Positions 36,101 to 58,600 of a stretch of 64,000 nucleotides of DNA are shown here, piece by piece. The position numbers were made by a program, and so were the translations under genes. Source of the stretch: Apteryx mantelli (lineage: Eukaryota > Chordata > Aves > Apterygiformes > Apterygidae); assembly GCF_036417845.1 (NCBI RefSeq), contig NC_089981.1, positions 61,442,768-61,506,767 on the forward strand, read 5' to 3'. Position 1 is the stretch's first letter, and every line of letters begins with the position of its first letter. The notes below the pieces were generated by a model. The model was given only the letters and a program-made list of their open reading frames with translations. It was not told the DNA's origin and did no database searches.

Positions 36101-38952
36101 CTGGGCATGGATTTGTATCATTAAAATTCAGAGGAAAAAAAAATTTGCAGGCTCATAATCTGATACAGGCTAGGGACTGTGTCATACTCATCTTTCACTG
36201 AGGCTGTCTAGCTATGAGAATTTTTGGAAGCACAAAAAGAAAAATTAAAAAAATTACTGATTGAAAAAGGACTTCTGCAAGTCTACATAAACCATACCAC
36301 TGGCTAAAAATTACTCTGGTAGATAAAAGGTAAAGCTTGATGATAGGATCAAAGTGGATAAAATAGTAAGCACTCTTTTCCTTACTGAAACAGATCAGCA
36401 TTTTCAAGCTTTACTAGTAAATTCCCATGTGCTTTACTGTATCTATTAATGAGTCAAAGAACAGTAAGCTGCGAGACAGCCATATATGCACATGACAAAC
36501 TAATATGTTAGTCTAGAAAGACCTGTAACAGTTTACTTAGATGAACAAGCAATATGATTGCATATGAAATTCAATTATGCCTGTAAATTAGAGCATATTG
36601 GAAGGAAGAAAAATACTTCTAACACGATTATTTACAGTAACCCATGCACCATTTAGCAAGCACAGCATGCTACTGCATCCAGACAAAAACTCATAAAGGA
36701 AGGGATGAAATACTGTTTTGAGCACTTTGCTCTGCCATTATGTGTATACATATGTAGATACATATACATGTACACACAAACACACACAGATAACAAAAAT
36801 GTTTAGTTACAGCAGTTAACACTAACTAAACCCATTAAGCTTCAGCCTTCAAGTCTTAAGGAGTCCCATCACATGCTCTGTGAAGGCTGTCTCGTAGATG
36901 CTCTGAAACATCTGACAACGTCTGTCCTAAGAGATAACAGATCGGGGTGAGAGCTATGCAGCCATCCAAGGATGATCGATTCTGTGTTCCTAACTGGTTC
37001 TTTTCTTGTAAAGCCAGCAGAGGGAGCAACTCGATCACAAAAGGATCTTTCCCGACTCTCCATTTTAGTGGCTGGGGGAGCAAATAAACTATCTAAGTGC
37101 AAGCCACATGGAAAGTGACTTTACAGCCACAACCCTTCAGATGTGAATAGCTGCCACTTCCACGTGCCACAGCTGGCCTTTGTGTCCCCATATATTTGCT
37201 TATCGGTTTCCACAGTGTTTTACACTAAAGCTGAGGCGCTGCATACACCAGTTTTTTCAATTACTGGTATCAACACTGCTGGAACAAAAGAACTGAACAA
37301 TAACAATCCTAGCACATCAGAGCATGACTTGAGGACATAACACATCATATAATAATTTTTTCCACTAACAGCATCATCACCAGGGAGTGGGTTTACCATC
37401 CCAACAGGCAACGATTAATAAACAGGACATATACTCATAAGCTGCCTGAGACACTGACTGGATCAAAGCATTCAGGGGCTTTCAAGACCCCCATCTGCAA
37501 TGGCAAAAATTAAGTATAACCACAGACTAAGCAGCATTTTAGTCACTTTATTCAGCATAGCACTATATGCCTACAGCTTTAGTGCACTTTGTATATTCAT
37601 ATTTTCTATATCATCTTTTTATTTGTGCAGTTACAAAATTTAACAGCTTGTACACTGACCCACATTTCCTTCCTTCAGCTGTGTTGAGATGCTTGATTGC
37701 AGCATGTTGATGAAATTACACCGAGGCACATACAAGAAAATAGACAGAAAGCTATGTTAACTTAAAATGACATCAAATGGGGAAAGAAGTACTTGCAAAT
37801 TAGCTCAAACCACTATTTTCCAGCTGCTGAAAGATTGCTGTGAAGATGTGTGAAGCTGAACAAGACAAGACTAGTGTATAAAACTCTTTAGATATACCAG
37901 GAGCAGAGTGCCTCCATATAACCTCTGGCATTTCATTCTGGAAAGTTTAAGAGGTTATGGCCCCAGCTGTCTGTCCTGCTCTTCTGCTGTAAGTTACTGC
38001 CTCTGCAGCACTGCTGGCAAAACGAACAGGAGCCTGTACCTCAGCCACTATACTCATAACCCAAAGCATCCACTTATGCTACCATCATTTTCAGTCCACC
38101 AGATATGACAGTCCACCAACTATGGCAGCTGAGACACACATGCCTGCTTCAACTGACACTGCTACAGGTGTGATAACGTCTGGTTAGAGTTGGAGAGGAC
38201 AGGTAGCATCAGGAAGCCCTTTACTTGTCCCAGCAAACTGACAGAGTTCACCTGAGAAACCTACACTTACAACTCCAAATTGACCATACTAAGGGTGACG
38301 AAAACCAGCACCGGTGAGCACGAGTGCCCGGGCGGGACCCAGCCGACGGCCTAGCTACAAGCGGACTCCAAGCAAGGCCTGGAGGTGACCCCCCTCCTTC
38401 CCCGGGCCGGGCCCCGCCGCGCCCCGGGGAGCGGGGCGGCCGCCGGCGGCGAGGCACCCCGGCTCGGCCGGGCCTTCACCGCCGGCCGGGCCTTCAGCGC
38501 CGCCGAGGAGCCGCGCGCCACCGGCCCGCAAGGGGCGCGGGGGCGGCGGCCGCTCCCGCCCCGCCCGCCCCCGCGCCCCGGCACGGCACGGCACGGCCGA
38601 GCCCCTCCTGCGGCAAAGCGCGGGGTGGCGGGGGAGGCGGCGCGCGCCCGTTAAACGGGCGCGGACCCGGAGGCCGTGGCGGAGCGACACCGGCCAGCGC
38701 CAGGCCGCCGCCTCGCCTGCGGGGCTCTCCCCGAGCCCGCCGCTGGGCGGCCGGCGAGGACACCCCCGCTCCGCCCGCCGCGCTCACCGGGGCCTGCTCG
38801 AGGGGCCCCCGCGGAGCGGGGCCGAGCAGGGCCGGGCCGGCTGGGCCGCGCTTACTCGTGGTGCGCATCCAGTGCAGCAGGCGGGGCAGGTCCGCGGCGC
38901 GCGCGCCCCGCACGGCGGCCAGCACCGCGCCCCGCGCCGCCGCCAGCTCCAT
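15156..38952 (-). CDS. Eight-exon class I methyltransferase-like protein, 301 aa
   Basis: I do not recognise a named gene. Coding exons in transcript order are 38952-38856, 27173-27052, 25712-25574, 24716-24595, 22814-22704, 18386-18280, 16856-16766 and 15272-15156. They sum to 906 nt (301 codons plus TAG); all seven introns are GT-AG and every phase matches. The C-terminal two thirds carries class I SAM-methyltransferase signs: motif I VVVDVGSRLG (146-155), an acidic residue ending strand 2 (YGVEMN, E174), VVHAD (198-202), ADVVVMNNVFEYF (213-225) and strand RGLLLITVP (245-253). The VNN-like motif and YGVE recall the DOT1 fold, but the protein is far shorter than DOT1L and substrate is unknown. 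Residues 98-111 hold C98, C108 and C111 (CTEC), a possible partial metal site. Residues 34-119 are acidic and unassigned. The start MELAAARG has G at -3 and +4; the frame stays open upstream to 39228, so a longer N-terminus is possible. The fold is fairly sure, function is not. Confidence 0.85.
23226..23243 (+). repeat. Poly-A and A-rich tracts
   Basis: A long A run lies here, and a second A-rich tract with interspersed T (AAAAAAATAAAAAAATAAAA) is near 23475-23500. Both lie in an intron of the methyltransferase-like gene. Similar runs occur near 41954-41970 and 45239-45253 in SRP54 introns. Confidence 0.8.
27835..28500 (-). mobile_element. Decayed CR1 LINE fragment, longer 3' part
   Basis: Phrases such as 'ctctacaacctccctgggca', 'attccagtgctta', 'gtcatctcttctctagacta' and 'tattactccaactaaagg' follow in order the reverse complement of the CR1 3' region (end of ORF2 plus 3' UTR). 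They carry many substitutions and indels. It is older than the neighbouring copy at 28747. Both edges are approximate. Confidence 0.75.
28747..28960 (-). mobile_element. CR1 LINE 3'-end, well preserved
   Basis: It starts with ACAGAATCACAGAATGG, the reverse complement of the CR1 terminal octamer repeats. The familiar 'ggaagggacctctggagatc' and 'gggcaacctgttccagtgct' blocks follow, ending at 'cctcatgttcag'. It is a 5'-truncated insertion of about 210 bp in minus orientation, inside intron 1 of the methyltransferase-like gene. It lies 250 bp beyond the older copy in the same orientation. Confidence 0.95.
29248..29276. repeat. Hairpin with 11-bp perfect stem
   Basis: The arm CTGAAGTGCTT (29248-29258) is followed by a 7-nt loop and the exact complement AAGCACTTCAG (29266-29276). 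The stem does not extend further, which makes it too short for a normal pre-miRNA. Confidence 0.85.
34403..34415 (+). repeat. G13 homopolymer
   Basis: A run of 13 G follows GGGGGCC. It is likely polymorphic and prone to sequencing error. A shorter G-rich tract (GGGGGGCGGGGGGG) lies at 46135-46148. Confidence 0.9.
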
Positions 38953-39002
38953 CGCGCCGCGCCGCCGCGGGGGGGCGCCCCGCCCTCTCCCGCCGGGCCG
39001 GC

Positions 39003-39297
39003 GCGCATGCGCGCGGAGTCCGCACACCCGTGCCGGGCTGCCCGCGGCGGCACAGAGCCACGCCCTCCTCTGCGCGCGGGAAGCCCACCCGCTCCTTCGT
39101 GCGCATGCGGAGAGGGCGCCACGGCCTGGCGTCTCTGTGGAGATCTTGTGCGCATGCCTAGAAGTTAAGCGTTCTTCCCCCTCCGCGCTGGCCTTTAAAA
39201 GTCTTCTTTCTGCGCATGCCCAGATCATGTTTGCCCGATTGCATGTGCGTAGGCGGTGCAGCGCTTGAGCCTCGCCTCTCCCTTCGATTGCGCATGT
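39003..39297. promoter_or_regulatory. Cluster of five NRF-1-like sites
   Basis: Matches to the NRF-1 (alpha-PAL) consensus core GCGCATGC are at 39003-39012 (GCGCATGCGC, perfect palindrome), 39101-39110 (GCGCATGCGG), 39150-39159 and 39211-39220 (both TGCGCATGCC). A weaker TGCGCATGTC is near 39288-39298. They lie between the start codon of the minus gene and the probable SRP54 start region, a typical place for housekeeping promoters. Binding is inferred, not shown. Confidence 0.7.
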
Positions 39298-39399
39298 CCA
39301 TGGGGAAGTCCCGGCCGCAGGCAGTACTGGGCTGATGCGGCCCTGTTAAGGTGGCGCGCGGAGTGTCCCGGCGTTTTGCAGGGTTTCTCAGGGGGCGGA

Positions 39400-39636
39400 C
39401 ATGCGGTTTCGCGGAGACACCCTTAACGAGGAGCCTCGCGGATGTCCTGGAAGCGGAAGCGCGGCGGGGCCGTGGGGGTTAGGGCGAGTGGTGACGTTTC
39501 GCTGGCCGGCGGAGAGCGGGTCGCGGCGGCCCTTGGTGCCGCGGAGGTGCCGGGGGTGGCGGAGGCCGAGGAGCGTCGCGCGGCCCTTGCCGCGGCGGGC
39601 TGGAGGGCCGCGCGCAGGCCCCGCGCTGCGCGCCCG
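39400..39636 (+). other. SRP54: Probable non-coding first exon of SRP54
   Basis: The donor CCCG|GTGAGTG at 39637 is the best 5' splice site downstream of the NRF-1-like cluster within the CpG island. The first coding exon starts after an acceptor at 43251-43253 with 31 nt of 5' UTR, so an upstream non-coding exon is required; this matches the usual SRP54 gene structure. The transcription start is a guess. Confidence 0.55.
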
Positions 39637-40013
39637 GTGAGTGCCCGCGCCGCCGAGCGACCCGCGCGGGGTGGGAGCTCTCCCGACGGCGGCTTCCTGG
39701 GCCCGGCGGCGCTGCGGCGGGGCGGGCGGCCGCCGTCCTGCCGGGCCCTGCTGGCGGCGGGAAGCAGGCGGCGGGCTCCGCGCTGCGGCGGCTGGCTCCG
39801 GGCGGGGGCCTCCGTCTGCCTCGGGCTCCTGGGAGCCGCTGCCTGGCCGCCGCCCCGGCCCCGTGGGAGCGGAGCTCTGGGGCCCCGAGTGCGGCCCGGG
39901 TTGCCAGGACGGGTTCCTCCTGCCCGCGGCCCGCTCTGGATGCACGGGGAAAAGACGGTGAACCTGACAAGTACTTAAGGATGTTTTCTCAGTGTTTTTT
40001 TTTTTTTTTTCCC

Positions 40014-40034
40014 CCCGAAAGCGAGGCTTTCGGG
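40014..40034. repeat. GC-containing hairpin after a poly-T run
   Basis: CCCGAAAGC, loop GAG, then GCTTTCGGG makes a perfect 9-bp stem. It directly follows a run of T (39995-40010) and a run of C. It lies near the start of SRP54 intron 1, at the edge of the CpG island. Confidence 0.85.
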
Positions 40035-43000
40035 TCCTAAGCAGAATAGCCTCTCCGTGGTGCAGTTTTCATGCAGAAGAACGGTAGTCCAGGAGCTCAG
40101 TGCTGAGGTGTCCAGGCTGATTCTCAGAAGGTAGCTCGGATTGTGTAGCGTTCATTGCTTCACTCAGCGCTAGCCCTACGTGGCACAGGCAGGCTTATTT
40201 ACTGTGATGTAATGCCAGATCTAAACTTGTTCAGTGTGTTTGTGTAGTGCTGTATCAAAGCTGGAAAGCTCTCCCAAAACTGCAGGTGCTCTGAATGTCG
40301 TATATATGCATTCTGCAGTGCAGTTAGTGCTAATGCCCTTTTGGTTATCTCCCAACTCAAGTTGGCTACTTGCTAAGACAGCTTATGTATCTTCATCTGT
40401 AGCATGACTGACAACCTGGATGGACTGTACGTTGAAAAATGACATTAATTTCAGTAGTTGGCATCCCTTAGTAATTCTGATGCTTTATAAATCTTTAATA
40501 TGCTAGCAAAAGCAATTTGTATTAAAACGCCTAAACGAACTCATGCCTCTTAGTGTAGTATTTGCATTATTCTTATTTTAAGACTGCTAGAAGTAGCATG
40601 TTAAATTATTTTCTGTAGTTCTGCAGTGAAAACACTTATCTATCAGGCAGTAATCTAACTTTCTGTATTTGGAGATCTATAGGATTGTGGAAACTCATTT
40701 TAAATTTTGTGGGTGTTTACCTTGCCGTATGTTGGTCATCTCATTAAACTTCATAGCTTTCACACCCAAGTATACTGATAAATTTTGTCCATGGCTGTAG
40801 TTCTGTCTACTCAAAGCTTATTGAAGCACAGTGCTATTTTTATGCTAAGGAACTTCTCAATATTACTCTAAAAATATGCCCAGTAAGGAAAACTGAGTTT
40901 TCCCACTTCAGATGTCTTGTAGAAGTCCTCTTCCAACAAAGTAAGAAGGTGAATATCCCCATCAGAGCTGCAGATGATCTTATAGACCATTTATATATAA
41001 ATCTTTTTTAATGAATTTTCTACACTGTTTCTGTTGATAGGTAATGAGGTTCATGTTGTAAGGTTTACTTATCTCTAGTGTTGGCTGACTCACCAAATGG
41101 CTATAGAAGTTATACTGATCACTAGCTTGGTATTTTTCATGTGGTTCTTAGCATCCAAACTCACATATTTTTTCTTGTTTACTTACAAAATAGTTGGACC
41201 GTGCAGTCACAAAGTGCTTGAAAACATTCTGAACAGAGCTTTTAGACATCAGATGAGGAAAGGGCTGCGATAACTCTCCTGTCAAAAGTTCTCAGTAATT
41301 GGGGAAAATTAATAGTCCTGTTAATGATCTGCAAATATCTTGCAGGCAAAGCTCCTAATAAAGGATAGGCAATTTTTTTTTGATATTAGATATCAATAAT
41401 ATCTAATGATAATGTATGTCTCTTTTGAATCATTTGTACGTACAACATACATTAACTGTAAAGCATGTAAGTATATGTATTTGCATCACTTGCTACAACT
41501 GAGGCCAGTACTTAGGCTGAATTTATCCTACATCTTCTGAAGCTTCTGGGGGTTTGTTCTGCATTATAGCCTCCATATTGGAGGGATGGGATTGGCTGTC
41601 TCTTTTTGTTTTATTGGAGGTTTGTTTTGTTTGTTTGTTTTTAAACCTGATAACTCCATGTCAATATTAACTCTCAGCTAAGCAAAGCACCCAGGAGGCC
41701 AGCTTGCATGGAAGACTTGTTTTATTTAGTGTACTATATATCTTTTTGTTTATTTATAAATACCTGGTAAGCCTTGCTTTTTAGAGCTTGTAGTGCAGGT
41801 AGTAAATTTCTGTGAGTGTACATAAAGAGCTTTCTTCCATCCTATCTTGTTTGTAGCCTCCTTTCTTAAATTGATAAAAGTGTAGCTAATGATACATTCT
41901 TCTTACTAAATGCACCAGACTTTCTTGTCTGTTTTCATCCCTTACCCCTCTTAAAAAAAAAAAAAAAAAGAAAAGAAAAAAGAAAAATGTCAGCTACTTT
42001 GATTACATAAGCTTTAGTTATATTTGTAAGTTTGCTTTCAGTTCTGAAAGGAAGAACTTAAACCTGAATTCTGTTGTTTAGAAGGGAGTAGTTTCAGTTA
42101 GGTATGAGAAACCAACTGTGAAATTAAACAGAAGATAAGGAGACTCTGAAGTGCACTGTTTCAGCAGTAACTACTTCACTGCGACTTCTGTGCTCTGCAG
42201 ACAAATTTTGGCTTGCCCATTTTCAGAATTTTAGGTTGCTTTTCTGTCATGTGTTCTTCTGAGTATCTTGTCACCTTGCATAGGCTGTACCTCCATTTTT
42301 CTGCTCATTTTTTTCTGTCTCTGTTAATGACCCCCCGTCTTCTCTATCACTTAAGTCTAATTTAGGAATTACTCCATTTGCAGTCACTACTATGTTCTGT
42401 TTCTTTTGGATTTTCTTTAAAATGCATTTGTTCTTTTGTGTCTACAGATTAAGTTTTTATGTAGATAATTCATAATAGTATGTATTGGCTATTGCATCAT
42501 CTTTTTCTTGCTTCCCAATGAAACAGATATATGGCTGAAGGGAGGCTGAGTGGTTTCATGTGTTGACTAGATTATGCATGCCTTTCAGAAATTAGTTTTT
42601 TTGTTGTCATTTTTCTAACTATGAGTTGAGGCATACTTTAAGCTGGTATGGAAGATTTGTCTGCAATGAACAAAAACTGTCTGACTCCCTGTAAGAGTGA
42701 GTCCTAAGATAGCACATGAATTTTGACTATTAAAAATGCGAGCATGTTCATAGGGTTATTGAAATGAGAAATCCAGTTTGATTTGTAATAGGATAGATAT
42801 AGAACAGATCAATAATGTTCAACCTTGCTAGCAAATTGTATTGCTTCTGATCATATTGTCTGTGCAGGATGCAGAGCTTCTAGGCTATCCTGCTTGATTT
42901 CATTGTATCATGAAACATATTGCTGATAAGAAGATAAAAAGCAATTAGCATTCTGTCTGGAAGTCTGTCTGGACTGCTTTTTCATGGCGAACTGGGTGCA

Positions 43001-43263
43001 CGAGTATACCATACAGTGAAATGCTTCCTAGTTGCAGTATGTTATTTCTGTTTTTAAGTAGGCCATCAGGATAGCCTAAAATTAACTTCAGGCCAAGATT
43101 TGCTAAAAATAATTATTAAAAAAGTAAAACTTCTGTGCAGCCCTTGATAGGGATAGCAAAGCAGGTTTCTTAACCCAAAATATACTGGAATAATTCATTT
43201 GAGAAGGCATAGCTTAAACAATTTTTAAATTTGTTTTTTTAAATGTTTTCCAGATTCCTCTGA

Positions 43264-55331
<12,068 letters not shown>

Positions 55332-55340
55332 AGAAGCCTT

Positions 55341-55346
55341 AATAAA
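55341..55346 (+). terminator. SRP54: AATAAA just after the SRP54 stop codon
   Basis: The hexamer starts 10 nt after TAA. If used, it would leave one of the shortest possible 3' UTRs. Better-placed signals lie downstream, so it may be ignored by the cell. Confidence 0.35.
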
Positions 55347-55544
55347 AATGGACTTGGTTGACTGACAGTTTGTTGCAACTTCAGTGAAAGGATTTTCTTT
55401 CTTCCTTTTTACAGTGATGGGGGGAGTGGTGTTTTGAAATCTTATTCAGGCTTCTCAGTTTCTACATCTAATTTCTGAAAATTATTTTTGCTTACATTAG
55501 TTCCTCTCCACTAATACCTGATGGCACAAAGGGTAATTCAGTTT

Positions 55545-55688
55545 AATAAAACAAAATCATGATGTAAAATTTTAATATTTAGAGACATTTTAAAATTGTT
55601 TACATCAAATGGCAGCCATTATATTTGTAAACAACCCTGATCTTTGGTCATAGTAACATAAAATGTCACAAATATACTGTAAAATAAA
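55545..55688 (+). terminator. SRP54: Likely SRP54 polyadenylation signals
   Basis: AATAAA occurs at 55545-55550 and 55683-55688, giving 3' UTRs of roughly 230 and 370 nt. A further distal signal at 56960-56965 is followed by a GT-rich stretch (TTTTGTGTTTTGG), as expected of an active site, and could mark a long 3' UTR isoform. The choice cannot be made from sequence alone. Confidence 0.5.
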
Positions 55689-55699
55689 AGTGGTTATAA

Positions 55700-58600
55700 A
55701 TAAGGGAATAGCATTTTTTTCTTTAATTCTTTCATAGCTATCCTTTATTAGCATGTAATGAGACTATTTTCTTACTGAAAATGACTGCTGTTTGACTTGT
55801 TTCTAATTACTACTGTGACTAATGTTTGACGTAAATGCTATGGCAATAGTTCAGCACCTAAAACTTGGTGGTACTGCTGCTCAGATTTTCTCACTGGAGC
55901 ATTTTTAGAAGAAGGTGTATGTGTTACACTCAGTTTTGTGCAAAATTTTGTTCTGCAGAACTGTATCCTTCTTTCCTAATACATAAAGAATCAAGTTACT
56001 AAAATTATACAGGTACGCAGATATCTTTGGTATATGTGACAGCTTGATAATCTTCATACCAACTGCTAATTAAGCGGTTGTCTTGTTATAAAGATGACAG
56101 TCTGAAATACATAGTAGCTAGAATTCTGTTCCTTTATTGAACTTACATACTGAACAGCCATAGACAGCTGTATTTGACAGACTGTATTGCCCCCAGTTCA
56201 TGTAACAGCTGCAATCTGATCTTAAGTTCCTATAGAATTCGTTTGTGCTATTTCAGTCCACTGTGTTGGTCTGAAATAGGCAGAATCTGCAGGCAAATTT
56301 CAGAAAATAGGGAAAATAATTGAACCTTAAAATCTGACATAAGTATTAGGAAATACTGTAAGATGGTTCACCCTTATGTTAAGCAAAGAGGGTGTATCAC
56401 GAATTTTTTTAATATACTGCAAAATATTTGGGTTGTCAATGGACACCCATTTCTGTTGCTTAGATGAGATGATAATTAAATGCAGCAATTAAAATTAGCA
56501 TGTTCATCTGTTAATATCAGCCAGTTGTTTGAGGAGGTGGCAGCTAACACACCTGATAAGTGAATAGCTTATGTAGGTAGTTATGCTCTTGTGCTAATAA
56601 AACATAAGGCATACTGTAACTTACAGTTCATGACATGTTGAACTATTCTGCACTATTGATGGCATATATATTCTACACATAGAGGATGCTAACAAATCTT
56701 TAGGTATGCCATTCACTGCAACACTACATATCAGTCTGTAAAAGGCTCAATTAATTTGGATCTTTCTTAGTATTTTAAGTGTAACAGAAGATTGAACACT
56801 TGCATATCATGCGCTTGTAGGAGCTGTCCTCAGCTACTTGTCTGTTGTGTGTGTTTACTGACACTGCTTATTTTGTTTTTACTTTATAGTCTTTTAAGTT
56901 CTTTACGTGAGCAATAAAAAAACTGCTGCATTGCTTTGTATATTGCATTAAGAGTGGCAAATAAATTTTGTGTTTTGGAACACGGTAGGGGAGAGGGGAT
57001 AGTTAACTTGAATGCTCCGATGGAAATCAAACACAAAAAGAATAGGCATATTGAGGATGAACAGTGAAGCACTGTGCTTCTGTACAGGCTTGATCAGAGA
57101 CTGCCAAGTTATCAACAATTAACTCTTTTTCAATTCATTACACAATAATTTTTAGTGCTTAGTTTTAGTGTGTAGTTTTAGTATATGGCTGCTACCAGAC
57201 AGGAAGAGAGTTGTCACTAGCTGCCTGACTTGGTAAATGCAAGTTCAGAAGGCATTTCCTTGGAAATATAAGATGCATTAATTTTATTTCAAAGGTATAC
57301 CCTGAGATAAACAAATAGCAGTATATTGCTCACCAGTTCCGTGGAAGTGAGCTCTTACCTTGACATGCTTGATAGAGCAGACTTCAGAGCCTGTTTGGAA
57401 CAATTGTCTAAAGATCTGAATTGAAGTTGAAAAGTGGGTATAGGTTCGTATTGCAGGGGCTTCACAGAAGAGTTCAACTGTATAGGAGCTCCTATATAAT
57501 TCCCTCACAGCTTTATAGAAGAATAACATTTTTTAGGGAGTGTGGGAAATATTTTGTGATGTTTAGATCCTGCAGAGCACAGTCTATGGGAAGAAGAAAA
57601 CCCTAAAGCTCATGTGAGAGAACAGAAATTGTGATGTCCTATATGTTCTTTCAGTTTGGGATTCTGAATCAGAGACTTAATTGCATCAAGCTAGGAGAGG
57701 ATATGTAAAACTTACTATGCTAGGAAGCGTCATGAGTAACAACTCTTCTTCTTGTGCTGTTTGCATGTGTTAGGCCTATCCTCCACAGCATCCTGCCCTA
57801 TTTTGCAGAGAAGTTCTCTTTGGCGTACAAGAAACCTAAAATGCTGAGAGGCAAACAAACTTTACAGGAAAATGAAGAACTAGAAGATGGAGGTCTAGCT
57901 TTCCATGCAGGTCTTAGTGCATAGATGGCCAGATTTGAAATTGAAGAAGTAGCTGGGGGAGTGTGGCACTGAGAACACTCCATCTCTCTGCATGTATGCA
58001 GTGGCTATTTATTGCAGTATCTTCAATAAAGGTGACATGGTGGAAGTTTTGACCATCTTTTTTTCTGTTTTGATATCTGGACAAATGGCTAAATGTAAAG
58101 TTCATTGAGAATTTGAAATAAGCAATGAAGTGTTTAGTCAGGGAAAGCCACTAGAAGGAGCTAACATACAAAATAAGCTCGAGTCTTTTTGCTTTGCTAT
58201 TTTTTTTAAGTAGTTCTATTTTAGAATTGTATCCTTATTTCAAAATCAGTGATATCCTGTAGTCACCCTTTTTTCTTTGGTTACAGTATGTTAATAAACT
58301 TTGAAATAAGCATACGCTTATCAGTGCACACTAATACAGAAGTAGGTAACTGCTGCATGTTTATTCTCTGGAAGATGGTGGATATAAAATTTCTAAAAAA
58401 TAGGTGTTTGTTCTGTAAAAGTTCTAGTGGAAGACATTTGATCTTGCCAGCTGTGGAACAGATCCAACTCATGGATTGTTGGTGCATGCTTTTTCAATTT
58501 GCTGCCGCCTTATGCAAAATTATAGCCATCAAATGGCATAGGTGTGCTTTTGCCACAACACCGCATTAATTTGATGATAATGGTCTTTCTACCTTTCCTC

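Larger units (their letters stand above)
27174..38855 (-). other. First intron (11.7 kb) of the methyltransferase-like gene
   Basis: The donor is GTAAG directly after codon 32 plus one base. The acceptor TTTATAG precedes AT GAC, and the split codon reads AAT (Asn33). The intron holds two CR1 fragments (27835-28500 and 28747-28960), an 11-bp-arm hairpin at 29248-29276 and a G13 run at 34403-34415. Open frames at 32474-32665 and 36856-37102 (minus) have no supporting splice or family evidence. Alternative exons cannot be excluded. Confidence 0.7.
38320..39960. promoter_or_regulatory. CpG island, bidirectional promoter of the methyltransferase-like gene and SRP54
   Basis: Sequence here is very rich in G+C and CpG, in sharp contrast to both sides. 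The minus-strand ATG (38952) and the probable SRP54 first exon (ending 39636) lie inside it and point away from each other, so promoter elements are probably shared. No TATA box is evident. It includes a GCACG triple tandem repeat near 38581-38595 and an ETS-like GGAAGCGGAAGC near 39449-39460. Long open frames in all frames here come from GC richness. Confidence 0.85.

Noticed and set aside
36856-37102. Overlapping 75-77 codon minus frames in intron 1 of the methyltransferase-like gene
   Set aside because: Considered as an extra exon, but exons 1 and 2 already join in phase and no flanking splice pair was convincing.
38324-39268. 314-codon plus-strand frame and several overlapping frames in the first CpG island
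   Set aside because: Long frames appear in most of the six frames here because GC-rich DNA has few stops. The content is low-complexity Arg/Ala/Pro/Gly and overlaps the true exon 1 of the minus-strand gene.
39388-39978. Frames of 163-185 codons around the SRP54 first exon
   Set aside because: Same compositional effect. SRP54 starts at 43285 with full-length agreement to the family, so these are 5' UTR, intron and promoter.
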